NCBI RefSeq assembly: GCF_025989125.1
Contig: NZ_JAPDNR010000001.1
Span: 1,408,301-1,472,300, forward strand
Length of the DNA stretch: 64,000 nt
Reading direction: 5' to 3'
DNA from: Chitinophaga nivalis
Lineage (GTDB): Bacteria; Bacteroidota; Bacteroidia; Chitinophagales; Chitinophagaceae
A model generated the notes under the pieces. The model did no database searches, was not told where the DNA came from, and was given only the letters and a program-made list of their open reading frames with translations. This document shows positions 10,359 through 19,555 of the stretch, piece after piece. A program made the translations under genes and the position numbers. Each line of letters begins with the position of its first letter. Position 1 is the stretch's first letter.

Positions 10359-10682
10359 CCATATTCGGGCTATAACCCCCATGCGACGGAGCTGCAATCC
10401 TTTTAAATTCTTAAAATCAGCCCAAAATCCCCGTTAAATCCCCAAATTTATTACTACTTTTACAGGCCTTAAGCAGCAGCTATCAGCAACTGACAGCTTG
10501 ACAGTTTGTTCTTACAAGCATAATATTTGAGTAACTTGAATACCCTTTATCCAATTAACTAAGCCGCAGCCTATGTGCCACAGGCTGGTGGAGCAGGTAT
10601 AAACCAACTGATATCGACTCAGCCTGGATAAGGTTTTAGGTTACAATATATATAAATCGTAATTCGTAATTAAACATTCAAC
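10359..10682 (+). promoter_or_regulatory. secA promoter and long, possibly structured leader
   Basis: A -7-like box TACTTTTA sits at 10455-10462 (7 of 8 to TAnnTTTG). It leaves about 215 nt of untranslated leader before secA. The leader contains a distal pairing of 10547-10553 with 10625-10631 (TTATCCA/TGGATAA, extendable by two G-C pairs). This encloses a 6-bp hairpin (10567-10572 with 10582-10587). The layout is consistent with a folded regulatory RNA, but I do not recognise a known riboswitch class. Confidence 0.4.
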
Positions 10683-13600
10683 ATGTTAGGTTTTTTAACA
10701 AAGCTTTTTGGAGGGAATAAATCAGACAGGGATATTAAGTCCATCTCTCCATTTGTGCGGCAGATTAATGAGGAGTACGAAAAACTGCAGTCCTTGCCTA
10801 TCGATGATCTGCGTAACAAAACGCAGGACTTCCGTCAGCGTATAGCAGCGCACCTCGCTACTATCGATCAGGAAATAGCCGCTAAGCAGGAATCAGCAGA
10901 TGCTGCAGAAGATGTAACACTGAAAGACACTATATATCAGGAAATAGATATACTGAAAAAAGACCGCGATAAACAGCTGGAAGTAGTATTGCAGCAGATT
11001 ATGCCGGAAGCTTTTGCAGTAGTGAAAGAAACCGCCCGCCGGTTTACCCAGAACCCGCTGCTGACTGTAGCCGCGACTAACCTGGACCGTCAGCTGGCAG
11101 TAAGAAGAGAATACGTAACCATTGAAGGCGATCAGGCAATCTGGAAAAATACCTGGAAAGCTGCCGGCAGTGATGTTACCTGGAACATGATCCACTATGA
11201 TGTACAGCTCATCGGTGGTATGGTACTGCACCAGGGTAAAATTGCGGAAATGGCAACAGGGGAAGGTAAAACCCTCGTTTCTACCCTGCCTGCCTACCTC
11301 AACGCACTGGCTGGTCAGGGCGTACACATCGTAACCGTGAACGACTATCTGGCACGTCGTGACTCGGAGTGGAACGGTCCTCTCTTCGAATTCCTCGACA
11401 TCACAGTTGATTGTATCGATAAGCACCAACCTAATACCGCAGAACGCCGTAATGCCTACCTGGCAGATATTACCTACGGTACCAATAACGAATTCGGTTT
11501 CGACTACCTGAGAGATAACATGGTACACAGCCCGGATGAAATGGTACAGCGTAAACACCATTTTGCGATGGTGGATGAGGTGGATAGCGTATTGGTGGAT
11601 GATGCCCGTACACCACTCATCATCTCCGGTCCTATTCCCCGCGGTGACGAACAGGAATACCATGCGTTAAAACCGCGCATCGAATACCTGGTGGAAATGC
11701 AGAAAAAAGTAACCAACCAATACCTGCAGGAAGCTAAAAAACTGATTGCGGAAGGTAAAGACGACTCCAAAACAGGTGGTATGGCTTTGATGCGCGCCTG
11801 GAGAGGTTTACCGAAGAACAGTGCCCTGATCAAATTCCTCAGTGAATCCGGTAACAGGGTGTTACTGCAGAAATCAGAAAACTATTACCTGGCAGATCAG
11901 CAACGCGAAATGCCGAAAGTAGACGAAGGACTGTATTTCACCATCGATGAAAAACAGAACAGCGTAGACCTGACAGAAAAAGGTATTGCACTGATTACAC
12001 AAGGTGGCGAAGATGCACACTTCTTCGTACTGCCGGATGTAGGCAGTGAATTGGCTGAAATTGAAAAACTGTCAGTTTCTCCTGATGAAAAACTGCAGCG
12101 TAAAGATATCCTCCTGCAGGACTTCGCACAGAAATCCGATCGTATCCACTCCGTACAGCAATTGCTGAAAGCCTATACGTTGTTTGATAAAGACGTAGAG
12201 TATGTGGTAATGGATGGAAAAGTGAAAATCGTAGATGAGCAAACCGGTCGTATCCTCGATGGACGCCGTTACTCCGATGGTTTACACCAGGCGATTGAAG
12301 CCAAGGAAAATGTGAAGGTGGAAGCAGCTACCCAAACATTTGCAACCATCACCCTGCAGAACTTCTTCCGTATGTATCACAAGCTGGCCGGTATGACCGG
12401 TACTGCCTCTACGGAAGCCGGTGAGTTGTGGGAAATCTACAAACTGGATGTGGTAACCATCCCCACCAACCTGCCTATTTCCCGTCTCGACGCAGAAGAT
12501 CTGGTTTACAAAACCAAACGTGATAAATACAAAGCTGTTATCGAAGAAATCAAAGAACTGCAGCAGAAAGGCCGCCCGGTACTGGTAGGTACTACCTCCG
12601 TGGAAGTGTCTGAACTGTTGAGTAAAATGCTGGCATTCGATAAAGTTCCCCATAACGTACTGAATGCGAAACAACACGCCCGTGAGGCACAGATCGTAGC
12701 GGAAGCGGGTCTGGCCGGTGCGGTGACCATTGCTACCAACATGGCAGGTCGTGGTACGGATATTAAACTCGGACCCGGTGTGAAAGAAGCCGGTGGTCTG
12801 GCTATCATCGGTACAGAAAGACACGAAAGCCGCCGTGTAGACAGGCAGCTGCGTGGTCGTGCCGGTCGCCAGGGCGATCCCGGAACTTCTCAGTTCTTCG
12901 TATCCCTCGAAGATGACCTGATGCGTATGTTCGGCTCCGAGCGTATTGCTGGTCTGATGGACCGGATGGGTTATAAAGAAGGAGAAGTGATTCAGCACAG
13001 CATGATCACCCGTTCTATCGAAAGAGCGCAGAAAAAAGTAGAAGAAAATAACTTCGGTATCCGTAAGCGTTTGCTGGAATACGATGACGTGATGAACAAA
13101 CAGCGTACTGTGATTTACTCCAAACGTAATCACGCCCTGTTTGGCGAACGACTGGCGATCGATGTGGACAATGCCTTCTACGATGTAGCAGAAAGTCTCG
13201 TGACTACACATAAAGAAAGTGGCGACTACGATGCTTTCAAAATGGAAGCTATCATGAACTTCTCCATTGATACAGAAATTACCAGAGAGGAACTGGCTCG
13301 TACAGATATTCCTACCCTGGCATCCAAACTGTATCATGAGGGTAAAAATAACTACCAGCGTAAAGTACAGGATATTACTAGCAACACGCTGCCGGTTATT
13401 GAACGTATTTATGAAGAACAGGGTCACCACATTGAAAATATCTCCATTCCTTTCACCGACGGTAAGAGAGGTATCAATGTACTGGCAAACCTGAAAAAAG
13501 TAGTAGATACTCATGGCCATGAAACCATGAATGCCCTGGAACGCAGTATCACCCTGGCTTTGATTGACGATGCCTGGAAAGAACACCTGCGCGCTATGGA

Positions 13601-14009
13601 TGATCTGAAACAATCTGTACAAAGTGCGGTATACGAACAAAAAGATCCGTTGCTGATCTATAAATTCGAGGCCTTTAACCTGTTCAAACAAATGGATGGT
13701 GAAACCAGCCGCGATATCGTTTCTTTCCTGTGCAAATGCGGTATTCCGGTAAGCCAGGAAGCAGAAGAAGAACAGATCCGTGAAGGCCATGAAGAAAAAA
13801 CCGACATGAGCCGCCTGCGCGCTTCCCATGAAGATATTGCGGAACAACAACAACGCAGTAACGGCCAGGAAGCAGTAGCACCTGATTACGATACGGCAGA
13901 AGAAGTAAAATCTGAGCCGGTACGCGTAGGTCCTAAAGTAGGTCGTAACGATCTTTGCCCATGTGGTAGCGGCAAGAAATTCAAGCAATGCCACGGTAAA
14001 GACCTGTAA
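10683..14009 (+). CDS. secA: preprotein translocase ATPase SecA
   Basis: 1108 residues, the length usual for Bacteroidota SecA (longer than the ~900 of Proteobacteria). ATPase that drives unfolded preproteins through SecYEG at the inner membrane. Seen in sequence: Walker A ATGEGKT at ~191-197, the Walker B/DEVDS segment at ~297-301, the preprotein cross-linking domain between, helicase motif AGRGTDIKLGPGV, and RQLRGRAGRQGDPGTS. A C-terminal zinc-binding SEC-C motif (CPCGSGKKFKQCHG, ~1092-1105) binds SecB/ribosome in known homologues. It is monocistronic, with its own long leader and terminator. Confidence 0.98.
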   Translation: MLGFLTKLFGGNKSDRDIKSISPFVRQINEEYEKLQSLPIDDLRNKTQDFRQRIAAHLATIDQEIAAKQESADAAEDVTLKDTIYQEIDILKKDRDKQLEVVLQQIMPEAFAVVKETARRFTQNPLLTVAATNLDRQLAVRREYVTIEGDQAIWKNTWKAAGSDVTWNMIHYDVQLIGGMVLHQGKIAEMATGEGKTLVSTLPAYLNALAGQGVHIVTVNDYLARRDSEWNGPLFEFLDITVDCIDKHQPNTAERRNAYLADITYGTNNEFGFDYLRDNMVHSPDEMVQRKHHFAMVDEVDSVLVDDARTPLIISGPIPRGDEQEYHALKPRIEYLVEMQKKVTNQYLQEAKKLIAEGKDDSKTGGMALMRAWRGLPKNSALIKFLSESGNRVLLQKSENYYLADQQREMPKVDEGLYFTIDEKQNSVDLTEKGIALITQGGEDAHFFVLPDVGSELAEIEKLSVSPDEKLQRKDILLQDFAQKSDRIHSVQQLLKAYTLFDKDVEYVVMDGKVKIVDEQTGRILDGRRYSDGLHQAIEAKENVKVEAATQTFATITLQNFFRMYHKLAGMTGTASTEAGELWEIYKLDVVTIPTNLPISRLDAEDLVYKTKRDKYKAVIEEIKELQQKGRPVLVGTTSVEVSELLSKMLAFDKVPHNVLNAKQHAREAQIVAEAGLAGAVTIATNMAGRGTDIKLGPGVKEAGGLAIIGTERHESRRVDRQLRGRAGRQGDPGTSQFFVSLEDDLMRMFGSERIAGLMDRMGYKEGEVIQHSMITRSIERAQKKVEENNFGIRKRLLEYDDVMNKQRTVIYSKRNHALFGERLAIDVDNAFYDVAESLVTTHKESGDYDAFKMEAIMNFSIDTEITREELARTDIPTLASKLYHEGKNNYQRKVQDITSNTLPVIERIYEEQGHHIENISIPFTDGKRGINVLANLKKVVDTHGHETMNALERSITLALIDDAWKEHLRAMDDLKQSVQSAVYEQKDPLLIYKFEAFNLFKQMDGETSRDIVSFLCKCGIPVSQEAEEEQIREGHEEKTDMSRLRASHEDIAEQQQRSNGQEAVAPDYDTAEEVKSEPVRVGPKVGRNDLCPCGSGKKFKQCHGKDL

Positions 14010-14092
14010 ACAGGTAACCACCCTGCGCCATGTGTGATGAACAAGCAGCGAATGAGGCGTAACAGGGACCATATATTTTGAGTTAATTCAAG

Positions 14093-14141
14093 CGGATTAC
14101 AGAGAAACATTTTTAATGTGCCATCTGTAATCCGTTTTTTT
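14093..14141 (+). terminator. rho-independent terminator of secA
   Basis: 11-bp perfect stem (14093-14103 with 14124-14134), a 20-nt loop that can itself pair weakly, then a run of seven T. Confidence 0.85.
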
Positions 14142-14262
14142 ATGCAGCTACCCTACAGGAAGGTGGTATAGCATGGCCCCTTTACTTCCTTATTATTGTC
14201 AGGTACCTGCCGCTAAAATGGCTTCCCCCGGCGTAATCCTTACTTCTTAATCCGTAATTCTT

Positions 14263-14270
14263 TATTTTTG
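14263..14270 (+). promoter_or_regulatory. -7 promoter element for deoC
   Basis: TATTTTTG, an exact match to the Bacteroidota -7 consensus TAnnTTTG, 23 nt upstream of the deoC ATG. Only a weak -33 candidate lies upstream. Confidence 0.6.
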
Positions 14271-14293
14271 GGGTCAATAACTAAAGAAGCCTC

Positions 14294-14962
14294 ATGAATA
14301 TAAATCGCTATATAGACCATACGATATTAAAACCTACGACTGTACTGGAAGATATCAAACAACTCTGTATGCAATGTGTGGAATATGATTTTGCTGCGGC
14401 ATGTGTTCCGCCGCCATATGTGAAATTAGCCAAACAGTTTTTAGGTGCTACCAACACCAAAGTAGCTACCGTGATAGGATTCCCGTTCGGGTACTCCGCC
14501 ATAGAAGCCAAAGTAGCGGAAACAGTATTGGCTATAGTAGACGGGGCAGATGAGCTGGATGTAGTGATTAATATCTCTGCTATCAAAAATAATGACTGGG
14601 AATACCTGGAAAAAGAGATCGCTCACCTGATGTATATTGTCCGGGAAAAGCAAAAAGTGATCAAGATCATTATCGAAAGTGGCATATTATTGGAAGAAGA
14701 GATCGTGAAATGCTGCCAGCTGTATAGTAAGTATGGCGTGGATTTCATGAAAACATCTACCGGATATGCAGAAAAAGGCGCTACCGTGGAAGCCGTGAAG
14801 CTGATGCGTGCCAACCTGCCGGAGAATATACAGATAAAAGCTTCCGGAGGGATTCGTACCTTTGCTTTTGCAGCAGAGCTGATAGCCGCCGGAGCTACGC
14901 GTATCGGAGCCAGTGCCAGTGTGAATATCGTGGAAGAGAGCAGGAAAGCCGGCGCACAATAA
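14294..14962 (+). CDS. deoC: deoxyribose-phosphate aldolase
   Basis: 222 residues, normal for the family. Class I aldolase cleaving 2-deoxy-D-ribose 5-phosphate to glyceraldehyde 3-phosphate and acetaldehyde in deoxynucleoside catabolism. The Schiff-base lysine is in the FMKTSTGY motif (Lys153). The second conserved lysine is in IKASGGIRT (Lys182), which helps set the pKa in characterised enzymes. The DELDVVINI segment (~86-94) carries the conserved acidic residues. Nothing else of nucleoside catabolism is adjacent; the next genes (SPOR protein, amidohydrolase) follow on the same strand. Confidence 0.96.
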   Translation: MNINRYIDHTILKPTTVLEDIKQLCMQCVEYDFAAACVPPPYVKLAKQFLGATNTKVATVIGFPFGYSAIEAKVAETVLAIVDGADELDVVINISAIKNNDWEYLEKEIAHLMYIVREKQKVIKIIIESGILLEEEIVKCCQLYSKYGVDFMKTSTGYAEKGATVEAVKLMRANLPENIQIKASGGIRTFAFAAELIAAGATRIGASASVNIVEESRKAGAQ

Positions 14963-14992
14963 AGATTATTCATAGTTAATTATACTGTATTC

Positions 14993-15436
14993 ATGCAAAA
15001 ATTATTTGTCCTGGTTTGCTGTTTGTTGGGAAGCAGTTGGGCGATGGCACAGGATTATGCATCCACTGCCTCCAATGGAAATGTGAAAGTGATTAAAGAT
15101 AGCCGTGTGGATGTACTGATTAAAAAACAGATCTATATTAACACACTGGCTATTCGTAACCAATCCGGGTTCCGGGTACAGGTGATTTCCACCAACAAAC
15201 GTGGCGACGCAAACGAAGCAAAAGCCAAGGTAATGCAGCTCTACAGCGATTACCGTACCTATATGGATTATCAGGCTCCCTATTTCAAAGTGCGCGTAGG
15301 CGATTTCAAAAGCCGCGAAGAGGCCAGCGAATTGCGCGACAAATTATCCGGCCTGTTTTCAGGCGGCGTATTTGTAGTGCCCGCCATCATCAACGTGTCA
15401 CCGGATAAAGAACTATCTAATGAAGAACCGTATTAA
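14993..15436 (+). CDS. SPOR domain-containing secreted protein
   Basis: 147 residues. A signal peptide ends at WAMAQDY (~20). The C-terminal half (~60-135) has the SPOR pattern: GFRVQVISTNKRGDANEAKAKV, then YFKVRVGDFKSREEASELRDKL. SPOR domains bind glycan strands lacking stem peptides at septal peptidoglycan. The protein is secreted and has no membrane anchor beyond the signal peptide. It starts 30 bp after deoC, and its last 17 bp overlap the M20 amidohydrolase start, so the two are translationally coupled. Confidence 0.85.
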   Translation: MQKLFVLVCCLLGSSWAMAQDYASTASNGNVKVIKDSRVDVLIKKQIYINTLAIRNQSGFRVQVISTNKRGDANEAKAKVMQLYSDYRTYMDYQAPYFKVRVGDFKSREEASELRDKLSGLFSGGVFVVPAIINVSPDKELSNEEPY

Positions 15437-16595
15437 AGCGCTGGCCCAAGCCTATGCACCAGCATTTACCGCTATCAGGCGTCATATACACTCGCACCCC
15501 GAGTTATCCTTCGAGGAATATGAAACATCCCGGTTTATACAGGAAAAACTAACGGAGTTTGGTGTCCCGTTTAAAGCGGGTATTGCAGGTACCGGTGTGA
15601 TTGCCCTCATAGAAGGGAAAAATCCGGCATCTAAAATCATCGCCCTCCGCGCCGATATTGATGCCTTACCGATTACAGAAGCCAACGACGTTCCTTATAA
15701 ATCACTGCGTACCGGTGTGATGCACGCCTGCGGACATGATGTACATACCACCTGTGTACTGGGAGCGGCGAAGATATTACACGAACTGAGAGATGAATTT
15801 GAAGGTACCGTGAAAATACTCTTTCAGCCAGGTGAAGAAAAACATCCGGGTGGCGCCAGTATTATGATTGAAGAAGGCGCGCTGGAGAATCCGCGTCCGG
15901 ATGCTATTCTGGGTATGCACGTACAACCTACCATGGAAGCCGGCAAACTCGGATTCCGGGGAGGTAAATACATGGCCAGTGCAGATGAAATCTATATTAC
16001 CATCAAAGGGAAAGGCGGGCACGCTGCTACACCTCATCTGACGGTAGACACTATTCTGGTGGCCTCTCAGCTGGTAGTAAGTCTGCAGCAGGTCATCTCC
16101 CGAAATAATAATCCGTTCTCCCCTTCTGTATTATCCATCTGTGCTTTCAACGGTGGTTTCACTACCAATGTGATTCCCAGTGAAGTAAAGCTGATGGGTA
16201 CTTTCCGGGCAATGGACGAAACCTGGCGTTTTAAAGCGCATGAGCTGATCCGCAAACAGGCAGTAGGTATTGCAGAAGCCATGGGTGCGGAAATAGATAT
16301 TGAAATACTGGTAGGATATCCGACGCTGTATAACAATGAAGACGTAACGGCGAAAGCCCGTGGCCTGGCGGAAGATTACCTGGGACTGGCGAATGTAGAA
16401 GATACAGAACTCCGGATGGGAGCAGAGGATTTTGCTTTCTACTCTCAGCAGGTACCGGCTTGCTTTTTCCGGTTAGGTACCGGTAATGTGGCCCGGGGCA
16501 TTACTTCCGGTGTACACACCCCTACTTTTGATATTGATGAAAGTGCCATTGAAGTTGGTATGGGAACGATGGCTTATCTGGCTACGCAGTTCTGA
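15420..16595 (+). CDS. M20 family amidohydrolase (N-acyl-amino-acid hydrolase type)
   Basis: 391 residues, typical of M20D amidohydrolases (hippurate hydrolase/IAA-amino acid hydrolase-like). Metal-binding motifs are visible: RRHIHSHPELSFEEYET near the N-terminus, HACGHDVHT at ~102, QPGEEKHPGG at ~136 and GMHVQP. The GGHAATPHLTVD segment belongs to the lid/dimerisation domain, and GAEDFAFYSQ is near the C-terminus. It probably releases amino acids from N-acyl conjugates in the cytosol; the exact substrate is unknown. The start overlaps the SPOR gene by 17 bp; the coupling may hint at a cell-wall-derived substrate, but that is speculation. Confidence 0.92.
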   Translation: MKNRIKALAQAYAPAFTAIRRHIHSHPELSFEEYETSRFIQEKLTEFGVPFKAGIAGTGVIALIEGKNPASKIIALRADIDALPITEANDVPYKSLRTGVMHACGHDVHTTCVLGAAKILHELRDEFEGTVKILFQPGEEKHPGGASIMIEEGALENPRPDAILGMHVQPTMEAGKLGFRGGKYMASADEIYITIKGKGGHAATPHLTVDTILVASQLVVSLQQVISRNNNPFSPSVLSICAFNGGFTTNVIPSEVKLMGTFRAMDETWRFKAHELIRKQAVGIAEAMGAEIDIEILVGYPTLYNNEDVTAKARGLAEDYLGLANVEDTELRMGAEDFAFYSQQVPACFFRLGTGNVARGITSGVHTPTFDIDESAIEVGMGTMAYLATQF

Positions 16596-16624
16596 TAACA
16601 GCAACGATACGATATTAAAATAGT

Positions 16625-16656
16625 ACGTCCCGGTAGATACCGGGACGTTTTTATTT
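16625..16656 (+). terminator. rho-independent terminator of the deoC-SPOR-M20 unit
   Basis: Perfect inverted repeat 16625-16635 with 16638-16648 (ACGTCCCGGTA arm), followed by TTTTATTTT. Confidence 0.85.
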
Positions 16657-16737
16657 TGTTCTGCTATTATAATGATGGAAGAGGTAATGGGTTACCTCCT
16701 GATAAGATAGGGGGTATCAAACGTAGATGTATATACG

Positions 16738-17421
16738 TTATTTGATAACGGTAATATGTTGTAATGCTTTACCGGAAATATGCAGCGCTCTTAAACTATC
16801 TACCTGAATATCTGCATAACGGTAAGGGATATCTGAAAAAGTAAGCGCACTGGATTTACCCAGCTTTATCCGGATGCTATCCGCCTTACTGTCTTGCTGA
16901 ATATTGAGACTACTACCCTGGTCGCCGGCAAAAGAGAAGTTATTCACCTTTATGTTGCTGAAAACAGCTGCAGAGAACTGTCCCATATGCACGGCCAGCA
17001 GCGGTAACGTAAATCCGTCGATGTTAAGGTCAGCCTGGCGGCAGTCGATCGTTTCCAGTGTCGGACAAGTGAGTTGTATGTCGTGGGAAGGCTGCGCGGT
17101 AATATGCAGGGTATCACCATATTGCCGGAAGGTAACGCCCCCCTGGTGTTGCAGGGAATATTCCGGCCGGTAGCTGATATCTATCTGTGTACTGTTTTCA
17201 TATTCTTCTATGTCGCCGGGCGTTGTTGTCTGAACGCCGGTGAGCAGCAGTACTTTAAAGGGATGAATGGTCTCCTTGTGATGATCCCGGTTTATGACAG
17301 TTTGAGTAGTGTTATGCGTGATGCCTTTACTATAATTGACCCGTAGGATAATGGCAGAGAACAACATCAATAACACGAGTGTACCTGTGAATCCGGTCAG
17401 TAGTTTATTACTCGTTTTCAT
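16738..17421 (-). CDS. membrane-anchored protein of unknown function, end of ABC operon
   Basis: 227 residues. One N-terminal membrane segment (~9-29, LTGFTGTLVLLMLFSAIIL) is followed by an extracytoplasmic domain rich in short beta-strand-like repeats. These resemble the adhesin-like right-handed beta structures of GIN/DUF2807 proteins, but I cannot assign the family firmly. It starts one base after the end of the GntR gene, so it is translationally coupled as the fourth gene of an ABC-permease-GntR operon. It may be an accessory of the exporter or an envelope sensor. Confidence 0.6.
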   Translation of the reverse strand: MKTSNKLLTGFTGTLVLLMLFSAIILRVNYSKGITHNTTQTVINRDHHKETIHPFKVLLLTGVQTTTPGDIEEYENSTQIDISYRPEYSLQHQGGVTFRQYGDTLHITAQPSHDIQLTCPTLETIDCRQADLNIDGFTLPLLAVHMGQFSAAVFSNIKVNNFSFAGDQGSSLNIQQDSKADSIRIKLGKSSALTFSDIPYRYADIQVDSLRALHISGKALQHITVIK

Positions 17422-17422
17422 G

Positions 17423-17794
17423 TTATTTAAAATTAGATTTTTTGAATTTTTCGAAATGAGGTTTTAGTTCCTCCAGGTCTATATCCAGCAGGTAAAGACT
17501 ACGGAAAAAACTGGGCAGTTCCTGGGCAATGAAAGCCTGTTTTTTATATTGCCTTATTTTTTTGATGGCATCACTGCTGATGAAATAGCCGATTCCTCTT
17601 TTATTATAAATGATTTCCTGTTGTTGCAACAGCTCACAGGTACGCATGACGGTGTTGGGATTTACCTCCAGGGTTACTGCCAGTTCTCTGACAGATGGAA
17701 TCCGCTCTTCCGCCGGCCACTTATTGAGCAATACCTGTTCGCAGATGTAATCTGCTATCTGCAGGTATATGGCTTGTGAATCTTTAAATTCCAT
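17423..17794 (-). CDS. GntR family transcriptional regulator, YtrA subfamily
   Basis: 123 residues: an N-terminal winged helix (IYLQIADYICEQVLLNKWPAEERIPSVRELAVTLEVNPNTV...) and only a short C-terminal helical tail, no ligand domain. This is the architecture of the YtrA subfamily, which typically controls adjacent ABC transporter genes. It sits third in the operon after the ATPase and permease genes. Its predicted operator is the perfect palindrome at 19480-19503 upstream of the first gene, so autoregulation of the whole operon is likely. Confidence 0.92.
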   Translation of the reverse strand: MEFKDSQAIYLQIADYICEQVLLNKWPAEERIPSVRELAVTLEVNPNTVMRTCELLQQQEIIYNKRGIGYFISSDAIKKIRQYKKQAFIAQELPSFFRSLYLLDIDLEELKPHFEKFKKSNFK

Positions 17795-17805
17795 TTTTCA
17801 ATGTT

Positions 17806-18624
17806 TTAAATTTCTTTATCCTTTAACCGGAAATAGGCAATGGTCCATATAGCGGGAGCAATCAGGAATCTGATGGCAAACAGGTAAATGTCTCTTAACC
17901 ATTGCGGAATCACATACGTAGTGGTAGTCCAGGAGTATGCCGCTTTGGGGTCTAATACATTGATCATTACAAAAGGAACTCCTCTTTTCCAGATGCTTTT
18001 TTCGGTACCAAATAAACAGAACAGAAAAACGCAGTTGAGCATAGCCATCCCAAACAGAAATATAAAGATGGACAGCAGGGTTTTAATGAAACTGTATTTA
18101 TGATAATAAGTGGCGCCCAGTAAGAAGAGGGCCTGCAGGATGAAGTAGCAGTAATACACGTATGTCTTCTCATCCGGGTCACTTAAAAAGGTATAGTTTG
18201 TCTGGATATGCTGGTGCTGTACAGAGAACTGGATAGCATCCGCCACCAGGTAGCCGGTATAGAAAGCGAGGTGGTACACCACCAGAAAACCGATGGTACT
18301 GGTGAATAACAGGGTGATGAATTTTTCGAACTGCGATGCCGGCAGCAGGAGGTAGTCTACACATTTTTCTTTATTGCCCAGTTCACCGAAAGACCTGCCT
18401 GTAAATAACAATCCGCCGCCAAAGAGGCCGATGTAATAAGTCGGCGCGAGGTCTATCAGTTGGAGTGCGTCGTTTTTACCCAGTGTCATCATGAGAATGG
18501 GTACCATGATCATGATACCCACCAGCGAACCGGTGGCCAACAGATAGAAACGATACGTTTCCGTAAAATGTTTTTGTAGGTATAGCTGCATCCGGTGCAG
18601 GTCAAAGAAGTTATTTTGTTTCAT
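17806..18624 (-). CDS. ABC transporter permease-like membrane protein
   Basis: 272 residues with six hydrophobic segments (for example residues ~20-45, 55-75, 100-125, 150-170 and 180-205, plus one near the C-terminus). No family motif is recognisable, as is usual for ABC-2-type permeases in YtrA-regulated operons. It starts 9 bp after the ATPase gene and is followed by the GntR regulator gene. It probably forms the membrane part of an exporter driven by that ATPase. Substrate unknown; related operons respond to cell-envelope stress. Confidence 0.75.
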   Translation of the reverse strand: MKQNNFFDLHRMQLYLQKHFTETYRFYLLATGSLVGIMIMVPILMMTLGKNDALQLIDLAPTYYIGLFGGGLLFTGRSFGELGNKEKCVDYLLLPASQFEKFITLLFTSTIGFLVVYHLAFYTGYLVADAIQFSVQHQHIQTNYTFLSDPDEKTYVYYCYFILQALFLLGATYYHKYSFIKTLLSIFIFLFGMAMLNCVFLFCLFGTEKSIWKRGVPFVMINVLDPKAAYSWTTTTYVIPQWLRDIYLFAIRFLIAPAIWTIAYFRLKDKEI

Positions 18625-18633
18625 AAGTAGATT

Positions 18634-19467
18634 TTAGCGGAATATTTCCCGGATAGAAGATTGATTTTTCAGGATGGCGTTGAAGAGCAGTTCCATATCC
18701 ATTTTACTGTGTTCTTCTCCGGTATTTTTGGTGATGACAGTGTGGCCGCGTAAAGAGGTGTCGGCATACAGGATGTGAGGTGTGTCTTCCAGGTGACTGA
18801 CTGTTTTGAACGTAAGTTTTTCGGTTACTGTCTGCACTTCTTCCCGGAAAATGATCTGGTGGGCATCAATTACCACGATGCTGTCGATGAGGTTATCGAG
18901 ATCGCGCACCTGGTGGGTGGAGATCATGATACACTTTTCTTCACTGACTGCAGCAGCAATGACTTTGCGGAACTGGCTCTTGGAAGGGATATCCAGGCCG
19001 TTGGTCGGTTCGTCCATAATCAGCAGCCGGGTGTTGGTGGCCAGAGCAAAGCTGATCAGCACTTTTTTCTTCTGACCATACGACATTTCTGTCAGCCGTT
19101 GACTGCCGGGGATGTCGAATTCCTGCAGGTAGCTGTTAAAGGCAGTTTCATCGAAGCGGGGATAAAAGGGGGCATATACCTTTACATACTGTTTCACCGT
19201 TACTTTAGGCAGGTAAAATTCTTCCGGTACCAGGAATATTTCCTGCAGGAAGGCTGGCTGGCGGAGTGCGGAGGGACGACCCATGACTTCACAGGTGCCG
19301 CTGTCGGGAAACAGGAGGCCGGCGATTTGTTTCAGTAAGGTGGATTTACCGGCGCCGTTTTTTCCCAGCAATCCATAGATGTGGCCTGCTTCCAGCTGCA
19401 GGTTTAGTCCTGTGAAGAGCGGCTTTTTTTTCTGGTAACTAAAGGTGAGCGATTGTATGTTGACCAT
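18634..19467 (-). CDS. ABC transporter ATP-binding protein
   Basis: 277 residues. Walker A GKNGAGKS (~36-43), a Q-loop region, signature-like MSYGQKKKV (~135), Walker B LLIMDEPTNGLD and the switch His (STHQ). The ABC-2 exporter type, like YtrB/CcmA-family ATPases, has a divergent ~70-residue C-terminal tail. It is the first gene of the four-gene GntR-controlled operon. Its promoter and operator are directly upstream. Confidence 0.93.
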   Translation of the reverse strand: MVNIQSLTFSYQKKKPLFTGLNLQLEAGHIYGLLGKNGAGKSTLLKQIAGLLFPDSGTCEVMGRPSALRQPAFLQEIFLVPEEFYLPKVTVKQYVKVYAPFYPRFDETAFNSYLQEFDIPGSQRLTEMSYGQKKKVLISFALATNTRLLIMDEPTNGLDIPSKSQFRKVIAAAVSEEKCIMISTHQVRDLDNLIDSIVVIDAHQIIFREEVQTVTEKLTFKTVSHLEDTPHILYADTSLRGHTVITKNTGEEHSKMDMELLFNAILKNQSSIREIFR

Positions 19468-19479
19468 ATCGTGTGATTT

Positions 19480-19503
19480 AGTGTACTACTTAACTAGTAC
19501 ACT
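19480..19503. promoter_or_regulatory. GntR (YtrA-type) operator palindrome
   Basis: Perfect 9-bp inverted repeat (AGTGTACTA / TAGTACACT) with a 6-bp spacer. It overlaps the expected transcription start of the ABC-GntR operon, just downstream of the -7 box at 19505-19512. Form and position match YtrA-subfamily operators. Confidence 0.8.
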
Positions 19504-19504
19504 G

Positions 19505-19537
19505 TAAATATAGCGCGCTTTTTTAAAGTGTGACAAA
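19505..19537 (-). promoter_or_regulatory. promoter of the ABC-GntR operon
   Basis: Read on the minus strand: -33 TTTG at 19537-19534, a 21-nt spacer and -7 TATATTTA at 19512-19505 (7 of 8 to TAnnTTTG). The ATPase start is 38 nt downstream and the operator overlaps the start of transcription. Confidence 0.7.
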
Positions 19538-19555
19538 TATTTCTCTATCATGATA

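Noticed and set aside
12282..14072. Long minus-strand open frame (about 596 codons) antisense to secA
   Set aside because: Shadow of the secA coding strand; secA is complete with all motifs and the antisense frame resembles no protein.
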